From CAVQCT01 sp964371785 (GTDB lineage Bacteria; Zixibacteria; MSB-5A5; GN15; FEB-12), in the NCBI GenBank assembly GCA_964371785.1, contig CAYJOL010000004.1, positions 348,199-412,198 on the forward strand: a DNA stretch of 64,000 nucleotides, written 5' to 3'. This document shows positions 52,905 to 60,881 of the stretch, one piece after another. The position numbers were made by a program, and so were the translations under genes. Positions within the stretch are counted from its first letter, which is position 1. Every line of letters starts with the position of its first letter. The notes beneath the pieces are model-generated. The model saw nothing but the letters and a program-made list of their open reading frames with translations, did not search any database and was not told the origin of the DNA.

Positions 52905-53828
52905 TCAATTCAACATGAGTAGCGCGACCCCGAAGACGGCGACGATAGCTCCAAAGATGGCTCTTGCCGAAACCTTTTCTTTGTAAATAATCATAACGGC
53001 CGGAATTACCAGAATCGGAGTCATTGCGTTGAGCGTGGCCGCGATGCCCGCCGGGATGAGCCGGACTGCCACCAGCGACATCCAGACTCCCAGGAAGGGG
53101 CCGAAGAACGCTCCCCCGAGTGTGAACATCATGGCCTTTTGATTTTTCATCGCCAGAACGGTCGGTTTGAGATTCCCTCGAATTCCCGAAATGAGCCAGA
53201 TGGCCACCAGCGCCGTGAGCATACGGATATATGACGCATCCATGGGGGCAATCTCGGCACCGGCACGGAGCATCCCGTACTTGGCCAAAATCAGACCGGC
53301 CGCCTGTCCCAGCGCCGCGATGATCGCCATCGTCACGCCCTTGGCTTTGGAACCTGAATCCGGATGATCCAGGGCCACGTTGTTGGACGTGCTGAAATTC
53401 CGCTCGAGCACAACCCAGGTGATGCCGCCAAGAGTCGCCAGAATTCCGATAATATCAAGTGGATGGAGAATCTCGCCCAGAAAGACCCATGCGATGATGG
53501 TAGCCATTACCGGGGCGGAGGCGTACACCACCGTACTCAGTCTCGGTCCGATCATAACCATCGCCTTAAAACCGGCGCCATCGCCTAAAACCAACCCCAC
53601 CAGCCCTGAAAGTCCCAGGTAAAAGAGATGAGTCCACGTCAGGTTCTCGCTAAACAGACGACCGGTAGTAATCAGCAAGATTGTGGTGTAAATCAGAACC
53701 GCCATGAGCAGGCGGACCTTATTGACTTTGAAGGAACCGATACGTCTGCCCGCCTCAGTAAAGAACAAGGATGTAAATGCCCAGCAAACGGCCGTAGTTA
53801 AAGCTGCAATTTCGCCGTAGACATTCAT
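52905..53828 (-). CDS. EamA/DMT-family transporter
   Basis: 307 residues with ten transmembrane helices in two EamA repeats (AALTTAVCWAFTSLFFTEAG at the start of the first, ITMAIIAALGQAAGLILAKY-like at the second). DMT exporters move amino acids, purines or other metabolites; substrate not readable. ATG at 53828 (MNVYGEIAAL) is used in place of a TTG nine bases upstream. Ends 18 bases from the convergent membrane-protein gene. Confidence 0.88.
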   Translation of the reverse strand: MNVYGEIAALTTAVCWAFTSLFFTEAGRRIGSFKVNKVRLLMAVLIYTTILLITTGRLFSENLTWTHLFYLGLSGLVGLVLGDGAGFKAMVMIGPRLSTVVYASAPVMATIIAWVFLGEILHPLDIIGILATLGGITWVVLERNFSTSNNVALDHPDSGSKAKGVTMAIIAALGQAAGLILAKYGMLRAGAEIAPMDASYIRMLTALVAIWLISGIRGNLKPTVLAMKNQKAMMFTLGGAFFGPFLGVWMSLVAVRLIPAGIAATLNAMTPILVIPAVMIIYKEKVSARAIFGAIVAVFGVALLMLN

Positions 53829-54045
53829 AGGCGGCAATATATGAGAAACGACGATACAGGCAAACCGAATCTGGATCCGGACCGTACCATCAGTATGAAT
53901 CTATCTGCATAATTACGCGGATAATGTACTCATCAAGACTACTATTCGTATTGCTATCGTATTGCTAAACAACTGATTACCGATAGCCCAAGATTACTGT
54001 ACACCCGGCATGTCATTTGAGCTCTGACTGGTCGGACCTACAGCT

Positions 54046-56340
54046 ATGAAAACATTTATCTACATTCTGCTGATTCTTGGACTGACTTCGGAAGCGTCGG
54101 TTGCGATTGCTTCGTCCGAACGTTTGACCAAGCTTTCAGGATCAGTTATCGACAGCGCCGGAAGGCCGATTATTGGCGCATCGGTCACCTTATCCAAAGA
54201 TGGTCAGCCGGTATCCGGCTCGGCCACCGACGAAGTCGGAGCCTTCAGCCTTCGGATCGGAGATACCACCCGTGGTCTTACGCTTACGTGTACGGCCGTT
54301 GGGTTTAGAGTCTGGTCTTGTCAGCTGGATTCGCTGTTGTCTATCGACGAATTGGTGATTTCGTTGTCACCGGAATCTATTGACATTGGTGGCTTCACCG
54401 TCAGACCACTGCGAGATGAAGAACGTGATGACAAGGTCTATGGGAGCGAGGAAGTCAACAATCCATCGAAAACCTCACTGGTTTCGAACAACCCCATAGA
54501 TGCCGTGCGCGAACCTCAGATAAGCCGCCAGGGTTCCTCGTATTCATCGAAACTACGTATCAACGGGACTATTCCGACTTACTACCTCAACGGCATTCCG
54601 ATCGGCAGTGATCCGAATCACTACGGCATGTTTTCTATAATTCCCGCTCCCGCGGTGGGACGTATCGCCTTCCACGGATCGGGGACTTCGGCGGAGTTTG
54701 AAGTTCCGGCGACTCTGGAGTTGAGTTCTCCCGCACCGTTCGGCCATCACTTCGGAGGCGAAGCGGAATTTTCTTTTGTGCAGGCCACGACGTCGGCGTC
54801 CTGGGGAACCGACCGATTTTTCACCAGCGGGACGGTACGCAAATCGGTGCTGGACAAACTGGTGAGACGGTTCGAAATCTCCTCCAATCGCCGCACCCTC
54901 CCCCCTACGAATTTCCAGGACGTATTCCTGTCCTCGGGATGGCGGTTATCAACCCATCACTCCCTTTTTCTCGACCAGTACTATACGCGCGATTATCTGG
55001 CGTATGATCTGGGTCCCACCCTGAATCACCCGGATGGCTTGAACACCTATCAGCACATGAACGAGCAGTTTCAGGGCATGCGTCTTGTGTCCCTTTATGG
55101 AAAGTACCTGGTAACGACAACACTGGGTCGGAGATCACTCAGCGAGGAGTACCGGGTATCTCCGGTCAGTGGGGCCAACAATCAGGGAGTGCACTTGCGT
55201 TTGATCGAGCGTTCAACGATAGATTTGGCCGGTCTGCAAGTCAATTACTCTTACGGGAAGACTGAATTCCTGACCGGAACACAGCTTGAATACGTCACCG
55301 GTCGTGCCACCGACATGCACCAGCAGAACTGGAATTTCCTGCCTCCGGATGCAAATTCTGACAATCCTTATTACTATCAGCACGAATTGAATCAACTGTA
55401 TGGGCAATACTTGGCTCATGTTCAGGAACGGAATGCCGCGGGATATTTTTCCATCACTCAGCGATTCGGTCCGCTAAGCCTGGAGTCGGGCATCAGGTAC
55501 GAGCAGTTCGGGAATCTCGACCATTCCCGCAGTCTGCTTTTTCGCCAGCGCTGGACATTCAGACTTTCCGACAACGATCGGCTGAGTTTTTACGGTGGAA
55601 CGTTTGCGGAGAATCCGGTAAAACGTATCCTTGAACCTTACCAGGTTCTGGTCAGGGCGAATTTAGCGCATCTGTCTTCGGTGCACACAAAACTCATCTC
55701 CGCATCATACCGTCATGGTGACATAAAAGGCGAAGTGTTTGCCAAGCGTGTCACCAGCCTGCCGGTACTGACACCCGACTATTCGCGAGTATCGTCCGAG
55801 CAAGGGGTTATGGATGGATTTATTGAGATAGAGTCAGCCGGACAGACGGATTTTTATGGCGCGGACATTTCGACGGAGTGGAAACAGCTACTGAATTCAA
55901 AATTCAATCTATATCTGTACTATGGCTATACTCACGGCGTCAAGCGATCATCGAATGTTATCGTGCCGTTCGACTTGACAGCGCGTCACAAATTCCAACT
56001 TGACTTAGGTTACCGACCCACTCGTACTCTGCGTTTTGGCGCGAACATCGCCGGTCACACCGGCTATCCTTACACACCCACATTTGCTTCCGCCCTGGCC
56101 AAATCCGGCGACCGTTATGCTAATTCGTCCTATACGCAATATGTCGCCAGCGAAAACTCTGCGCGGTTCCCGTTGAATATGTCGCTGAATCTTTCCGCCG
56201 GAATGACGATTGACCGAATGGAAATATTCCTGAACGTGGTCAACGCAACCAACCGGGCCAATCCGATTATCAATACTGCCGATGGGTTCGTGTACGATGC
56301 CGGGTTGTTTCCGAGTATCGGCATGAAAATGGAGTTTTAG
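54046..56340 (+). CDS. TonB-dependent receptor-like outer membrane protein with carboxypeptidase-like domain
   Basis: 764 residues. Signal peptide (1-22). Residues 28-110 are a carboxypeptidase regulatory-like beta sandwich (LSGSVIDSAGRPIIGASVTL), common before FCB receptors. A short plug-like segment follows (PQISRQGSSYSSKLRINGTI, YYLNGIPIGSDPNHYGM), then a beta-barrel with alternating aromatic strands to a C-terminal Phe. It is shorter than typical SusC proteins and has no SusD partner. Ligand unknown. Terminates against gyrA, sharing a terminator hairpin zone. Confidence 0.85.
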   Translation: MKTFIYILLILGLTSEASVAIASSERLTKLSGSVIDSAGRPIIGASVTLSKDGQPVSGSATDEVGAFSLRIGDTTRGLTLTCTAVGFRVWSCQLDSLLSIDELVISLSPESIDIGGFTVRPLRDEERDDKVYGSEEVNNPSKTSLVSNNPIDAVREPQISRQGSSYSSKLRINGTIPTYYLNGIPIGSDPNHYGMFSIIPAPAVGRIAFHGSGTSAEFEVPATLELSSPAPFGHHFGGEAEFSFVQATTSASWGTDRFFTSGTVRKSVLDKLVRRFEISSNRRTLPPTNFQDVFLSSGWRLSTHHSLFLDQYYTRDYLAYDLGPTLNHPDGLNTYQHMNEQFQGMRLVSLYGKYLVTTTLGRRSLSEEYRVSPVSGANNQGVHLRLIERSTIDLAGLQVNYSYGKTEFLTGTQLEYVTGRATDMHQQNWNFLPPDANSDNPYYYQHELNQLYGQYLAHVQERNAAGYFSITQRFGPLSLESGIRYEQFGNLDHSRSLLFRQRWTFRLSDNDRLSFYGGTFAENPVKRILEPYQVLVRANLAHLSSVHTKLISASYRHGDIKGEVFAKRVTSLPVLTPDYSRVSSEQGVMDGFIEIESAGQTDFYGADISTEWKQLLNSKFNLYLYYGYTHGVKRSSNVIVPFDLTARHKFQLDLGYRPTRTLRFGANIAGHTGYPYTPTFASALAKSGDRYANSSYTQYVASENSARFPLNMSLNLSAGMTIDRMEIFLNVVNATNRANPIINTADGFVYDAGLFPSIGMKMEF

Positions 56341-56350
56341 TCTGCTGCAT

Positions 56351-56383
56351 GAAAAACGGGACTCGGTTATCCCTAAGTCCCGT
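56351..56383 (-). terminator. Intrinsic terminator of gyrA
   Basis: ACGGGACT (56356-56363) and AGTCCCGT (56376-56383) form an 8-bp stem with a 12-base loop; on the minus strand it is followed by TTTTTC. Lies between convergent gyrA and the receptor gene. Confidence 0.8.
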
Positions 56384-56411
56384 CTGCGATCTCTCAATGC
56401 AATTCCGGTGA

Positions 56412-58838
56412 CTATTCTTCCGCCACCACCCTGGCCACATCAATCACCTGGTCTCCCTTGCCCAGATTAATCAGGTGGACACCCTGGGTGTTGCGTCCGA
56501 TGACTTTGATTTCTTTCACCGATTGGCGATTCGCGATCCCCTTCTTGGTGATAAGGATCAGTTCATCCTGGTCGAGGACTTCTTTGATGTCGACAACTTC
56601 GCCGTTGCGTTCGGACGCTTTAACATTGATAACGCCCTTGCCGCCGCGGTTGGTGATGCGGTAGTCATCGATCGATGTACGTTTACCGTAGCCGTTTTCC
56701 GTTACCACAAGCAGCGAGCTGTTCCGCTTCACCACCACCATGCCTATGACATAGTCGGTTTTGTCCAGCGTGATCCCTTTGACGCCGTAGGCGGTACGAC
56801 CCATCGGCCGCACTTTCCCCTCCGGGAATCGGATGGCCATGCCTTTTCGGGTAGCCAGCACAATCTCGTTGCTGCCGTCGGACAGAACCGCCTCGATGAG
56901 ATTGTCGTCGTCAGGAATGTTCATCGCGTTGACGCCGGACTTGCGTGGATTGGAAAACGCGTCCAGACTGGTCTTTTTCACAATGCCGTTACGGGTCGCC
57001 ATGATGATGAATGTGTCGGGCGTGAAACTACGCACCTTACAGAACGCCGCGACGTTTTCATCCTTGCCGATATCGCACAGATTGATGATCGGCTTACCTT
57101 TGGCCATCTTGCCGCCTGTCGGGATCTCATGCACCTTCACCCAATAACAGCGACCTTTGTCGCTGAAGAACAGGATATAGTCATGGGTCGAGGCGATAAA
57201 CAGGTGTTCGGCGAAATCGTCTTCTTTGGTCTCGATGCCAATCACGCCTTTACCGCCACGCTGCTGGCGACGATAAGCCGAGACGGACAACCGCTTCACA
57301 TACCCAAGGTGCGAGATTGTGATCACCATCTCCTCTTCCGCAATCAGGTCCTCGACGGTCAGTTCATCCGCCGCGTCCTGAATCTCCGTCCTTCGCGGAT
57401 CGCCATACTTCCTGACCAGTTCCGTCGTTTCGTCCTTGATGATTTGGTAGCGCAACTGCTTGGATTCAAGAATAGCTTTTAATTCGCTGATGCGTTTGAT
57501 GAGTTCTCTATATTCGTCTTCGATCTTCTGTCTCTCCAACCCAGTCAGACGCTGCAGACGCATCTCCAGGATGGCGGTCGCCTGGCGATCAGACAGCTTG
57601 AAGCGCTTCATCAACCCGTCATGCGCCGTAGGCGTGTCTTTCGACTTCTTGATCAACTCGATCACCGCGTCGATGTTGTCGAGCGCAATACGGTAACCTT
57701 CAAGGATGTGGGCCCGTTCCTCCGCCTTGGCCAGATCGAATTTGGTCCGACGGACGATCACTTCGTGGCGATGGTTGATAAAATGCTGAATCATTTCCTT
57801 CAGCGTCATCTGCTTGGGCACGCCGTGATCAAGGCTCAGCAGGTTGACCGAAAAAGTAACCTGCATGGTCGTATGTTTGTACAGTTGATTCAGCACGACC
57901 TCGGCCTGTTGGTCGCGTTTCAACTCGATCACGATCCGCATCCCATCACGATCGGATTCGTCGCGCAGATCCGAGATACCGTCGATCTTCTTGTCCCGGA
58001 CCAGTTCGGCTATTTTTTCAAGCAGGTTGGACTTGTTGACCTGGAACGGGATTTCCGTCACGATGATCGCTTCCTTGCCGCTCTTCATCTTTTCGGCCAG
58101 CACTTTGGCGCGCAACAGCAGGTGGCCTTTACCCGTCCGGTAAGCTGAATAAATTCCTTCCCGCCCGTTAATGATACCTCCGGTTGGAAAATCCGGTCCC
58201 GGTACGAGATCGATGAGATCCTCGTTGGTACACTCCGGATCATCGACAACCCGAATAATCGCCTCGGCGATTTCACGAAGATTGTGCGGAGGAATACTGG
58301 TCGCCATGCCGACCGCGATGCCGGTCGTGCCGTTACACAGCAGATTTGGAAATTTCCCGGGAAGGACTATTGGTTCCTTTAGGGTGCCGTCGTAGTTCGG
58401 CATGAAGTCGACCGTCTCCTTCTCGAGATCGGCGAGCATTTCCACGGCCATCGGTGTCAGACGCGCTTCGGTGTACCGCATCGCCGCCGCACCATCGCCG
58501 TCGATCGATCCGAAATTCCCCTGGCCGTCGACCAGCGGATAGCGCATGTTGAAATCCTGCGCCATTCGCACGAGAGTCGGATAGACAACCTGCTCGCCAT
58601 GAGGATGGTAGTTTCCCGAAGTGTCGCCGGCGATCTTGGCGCATTTTCGATGTGCCCGCCCGGGCATGAGATTCAAGTCGTTCATCGCCACCAGAATGCG
58701 CCGGTTCGATGGCTTCAGACCATCGCGAATATCCGGTAACGCCCGGTTGGTGATGACCGACATGGAGTAGTCGAGGTAAGAGGATTTCATCTCCTCTTCA
58801 AGAAATATCGTCTCTATTTTTTGGCGCTCAAAAGCCAT
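56412..58838 (-). CDS. gyrA: DNA gyrase subunit A
   Basis: 808 residues from ATG 58838 (the TTG three codons upstream overlaps the ribosome site). N-terminal breakage-reunion domain with catalytic Tyr in AAMRYTEARLT; C-terminal pinwheel with GyrA-box-like QQRGGKG. The quinolone-determining region reads HPHGEQVVYPTLVRMAQ: the usual Ser83 is Gln and Asp87 is Pro (E. coli numbering), residues that bridge quinolones through Mg and water. Gyrase identity is favoured over ParC by the GyrA box; gyrB is not in this window. Confidence 0.95.
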   Translation of the reverse strand: MAFERQKIETIFLEEEMKSSYLDYSMSVITNRALPDIRDGLKPSNRRILVAMNDLNLMPGRAHRKCAKIAGDTSGNYHPHGEQVVYPTLVRMAQDFNMRYPLVDGQGNFGSIDGDGAAAMRYTEARLTPMAVEMLADLEKETVDFMPNYDGTLKEPIVLPGKFPNLLCNGTTGIAVGMATSIPPHNLREIAEAIIRVVDDPECTNEDLIDLVPGPDFPTGGIINGREGIYSAYRTGKGHLLLRAKVLAEKMKSGKEAIIVTEIPFQVNKSNLLEKIAELVRDKKIDGISDLRDESDRDGMRIVIELKRDQQAEVVLNQLYKHTTMQVTFSVNLLSLDHGVPKQMTLKEMIQHFINHRHEVIVRRTKFDLAKAEERAHILEGYRIALDNIDAVIELIKKSKDTPTAHDGLMKRFKLSDRQATAILEMRLQRLTGLERQKIEDEYRELIKRISELKAILESKQLRYQIIKDETTELVRKYGDPRRTEIQDAADELTVEDLIAEEEMVITISHLGYVKRLSVSAYRRQQRGGKGVIGIETKEDDFAEHLFIASTHDYILFFSDKGRCYWVKVHEIPTGGKMAKGKPIINLCDIGKDENVAAFCKVRSFTPDTFIIMATRNGIVKKTSLDAFSNPRKSGVNAMNIPDDDNLIEAVLSDGSNEIVLATRKGMAIRFPEGKVRPMGRTAYGVKGITLDKTDYVIGMVVVKRNSSLLVVTENGYGKRTSIDDYRITNRGGKGVINVKASERNGEVVDIKEVLDQDELILITKKGIANRQSVKEIKVIGRNTQGVHLINLGKGDQVIDVARVVAEE

Positions 58839-59121
58839 GATAGTCAATTCCTTTTACTGCTGTTTCCATCTTTCGAATGACTTTGCCAAGGTACGAATAT
58901 TCAAACCCTAAATCAACTAAAAAGGGGCCGAACAGCTCTATATATCGCATTATGATACAATACCTTACGTGACTCACCGGACCCCGGCCGGAGTGCTATC
59001 CCCCGACTTCGTTCTGGTTGCCACAATCGTGCGTAATGGCGTCGGATTAAAAGTTGATGTGAAGCGCGGGGGTAGGTATTTTTGTAGAAGAAGATAAACA
59101 CTGGATGGGAAAATCTCCGTT

Positions 59122-59634
59122 ATGAAAAAACTGAATGTTCTTGCCGCCATACTGGGAATTTTGGTGTGCTTCGGCGCCCTACCGGCAGCAGCCAAAGATA
59201 AGTCACTCGATATAAGGTCGCTCGAAGGAGAATGGGAAGGAGTCGGGCAATTTCTCGTGCCGGTCACCAATTTCAGTGTCGATATCGACGGCCACGCATC
59301 GTTCAAGTGGATTCCCGATGGCGGCTATTTGCGAACATCGCTTACCGGAGACAAGCTCTTTTTTACCTATTCCGATTCGGGCCATCTCATCCACAACAAA
59401 GTGACGGACTCAGTCAGCTGGGAAGTCTGGGACAACACCGGCCGGCACGCCCGGTATTTCGGTGAGGCGACCGGGAACACTGTCCGTGGGAACCGAATCT
59501 ACAACAAGGATCGCTATGAAGTGCTGATCAAGATGGTGACAATCGACAGCATTGATTTCAAATTGCAGGTCACTGAACCTGACGGTGATTCATTCGACAA
59601 GGCGACCTTCAGTCTTTGGCGCATGAAGAAGTAG
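59122..59634 (+). CDS. Small secreted protein, lipocalin-like beta barrel
   Basis: 170 residues with a signal peptide (KKLNVLAAILGILVCFGALP, cleavage near AAAKD). The mature part opens with LEGEWEGVGQFLVP and continues as regularly spaced beta strands ending in FSLWRMKK, the look of lipocalin-like/DUF1579-type barrels that bind small ligands. Family assignment is tentative. The 3' end lies three bases from the convergent M15 peptidase gene. Confidence 0.7.
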   Translation: MKKLNVLAAILGILVCFGALPAAAKDKSLDIRSLEGEWEGVGQFLVPVTNFSVDIDGHASFKWIPDGGYLRTSLTGDKLFFTYSDSGHLIHNKVTDSVSWEVWDNTGRHARYFGEATGNTVRGNRIYNKDRYEVLIKMVTIDSIDFKLQVTEPDGDSFDKATFSLWRMKK

Positions 59635-59637
59635 ATT

Positions 59638-60219
59638 CTACCGGGGTTTTTTGTAGCACCAGTGCCAGGGTTCATACGGCATAGCGCCTGACTTTAGCTT
59701 GGGAAACGATTCCGAGAAGCCGAACGAAGATGCGTGTTGTTTCAGCCACTTGTACGCATCGGTCCTAACAAATCCGGCATCGCTGGTAGACAGATCCAGA
59801 GCCCGCCCGGTTTCATGTTCCGAATACCCGGGTGGGGCGACCGATTTCATGATCTTCTCAAATGAATCTCCCGCGGCCAACCTTCGGCGAATGATTGCGC
59901 GTTGATATCGCGAGGACCGGTATCCGGACTCAGCTATCAAAGTAACGCCATCCTTTTTTGCCGCCTTTGCCATTTCCACAAATGCATTTCTGGTTCGCTT
60001 GGTGACATAGATTCTGAAGTTCTCGGCGCAGTACTCGGTAGGAATCCGCACCAGCTTGGATTCGTTGGCAATAAGCGCCGTATCAATCTTTTTCCCGCAC
60101 CAGCGAGGTCCGACCGAGTAATGGGTTGTGTCAATCCTTACCGTCTCATGACAGTCTTCGGCCGGTGAGAGTGTAGGGAAGATCAGAACAAACAGGAACA
60201 GGGCGACGGCACGCTTCAT
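59638..60219 (-). CDS. M15 family D-Ala-D-Ala carboxypeptidase (VanY-like)
   Basis: 193 residues with a signal peptide (KRAVALFLFVLIFPTLSPAE). Zinc ligands of the M15B family are visible: the SxHxxGxAxD motif as SEHETGRALDLS and the second site in EPWHW near the C-terminus; the SGYRSSRYQ stretch is also typical. It would trim D-alanine from peptidoglycan stem peptides in the periplasm. Starts three bases after the stop of the flavin reductase gene, so the two are coupled. Confidence 0.92.
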   Translation of the reverse strand: MKRAVALFLFVLIFPTLSPAEDCHETVRIDTTHYSVGPRWCGKKIDTALIANESKLVRIPTEYCAENFRIYVTKRTRNAFVEMAKAAKKDGVTLIAESGYRSSRYQRAIIRRRLAAGDSFEKIMKSVAPPGYSEHETGRALDLSTSDAGFVRTDAYKWLKQHASSFGFSESFPKLKSGAMPYEPWHWCYKKPR

Positions 60220-60222
60220 CGA

Positions 60223-60699
60223 TCAACCCGTGTAATGGAGCTTACTGTTGGTCGAGGTCATCAATTGCGCGGATTCGTTGTCAAGCTGGGCCGCCGCGAT
60301 CTCGCCGAGGAAGACTGTATGGTTGCCGGTTTCGATCGTCTTGACAACCCGGCAATCAAAGAATCCGATAGCCCCCGGAATGAGCGGTGTCTTCGTGACC
60401 GGAGAGTCTTGGACACTGGTCCCCTCCAGCTTCCTGTACCCCGATTCGGCCGGTCCAAAGTACGCTTTGGCCACTCCTTCCTGCCCCTGACCAATCAGGT
60501 TGACCACAAAGGCGCCATATTTCTTGAGTAGAGGCATCGATTGATGTGCGTTATGGACGGCCAGCGCGAGCATGGCCGGCTCGGATGACACCTGCATCAC
60601 CCAGCTGGCCGTGAAGGCGTTGCCCTCCGTGCTCTTGCCCATCGTTACCACATACACACCGTACTCCAGCTTGCGGAGAATTTTCTTGATATCCTGCAT
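60223..60699 (-). CDS. Flavin reductase-like (FMN-binding split barrel) protein
   Basis: 158 residues forming a split-barrel flavin-binding domain: LEYGVYVVTMGKSTEGNAFT (11-30) with TASWVMQVSSEPAMLALAV and the NAHQSMPLLKK region. These proteins reduce free flavin or act as partner of monooxygenases. Substrate unknown. No partner oxygenase is nearby; instead it is coupled to an M15 peptidase, probably by chance of operon layout. Confidence 0.9.
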   Translation of the reverse strand: MQDIKKILRKLEYGVYVVTMGKSTEGNAFTASWVMQVSSEPAMLALAVHNAHQSMPLLKKYGAFVVNLIGQGQEGVAKAYFGPAESGYRKLEGTSVQDSPVTKTPLIPGAIGFFDCRVVKTIETGNHTVFLGEIAAAQLDNESAQLMTSTNSKLHYTG

Positions 60700-60838
60700 C
60701 GTCTTGAGACCCTTTAGTTAGTTTAGTTCGTCACTGTCTACCAACAATACAACAGTCAAAAAGTTCAATCAAGGTTTTTGCGGTGCCGACATGAATCTGA
60801 CTGAATGTATGTTTCACCCGATCATTTGAGAACGGCTG

Positions 60839-60870
60839 CAAAAAGAAAGGGCAGGTCAATGACCTGCCCA
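60839..60870 (-). terminator. Intrinsic terminator after the M14 carboxypeptidase
   Basis: A perfect 10-bp inverted repeat GGGCAGGTCA / TGACCTGCCC (60850-60859, 60861-60870) with a tight turn is followed on the minus strand by TTTCTTTTTGC. Confidence 0.85.
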
Positions 60871-60881
60871 GCTTCGGGACT

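Noticed and set aside
56475..57482. 335-codon open frame antisense to gyrA
   Set aside because: It mirrors the gyrA codon pattern, has no ribosome site, and its product resembles no domain; a shadow frame.
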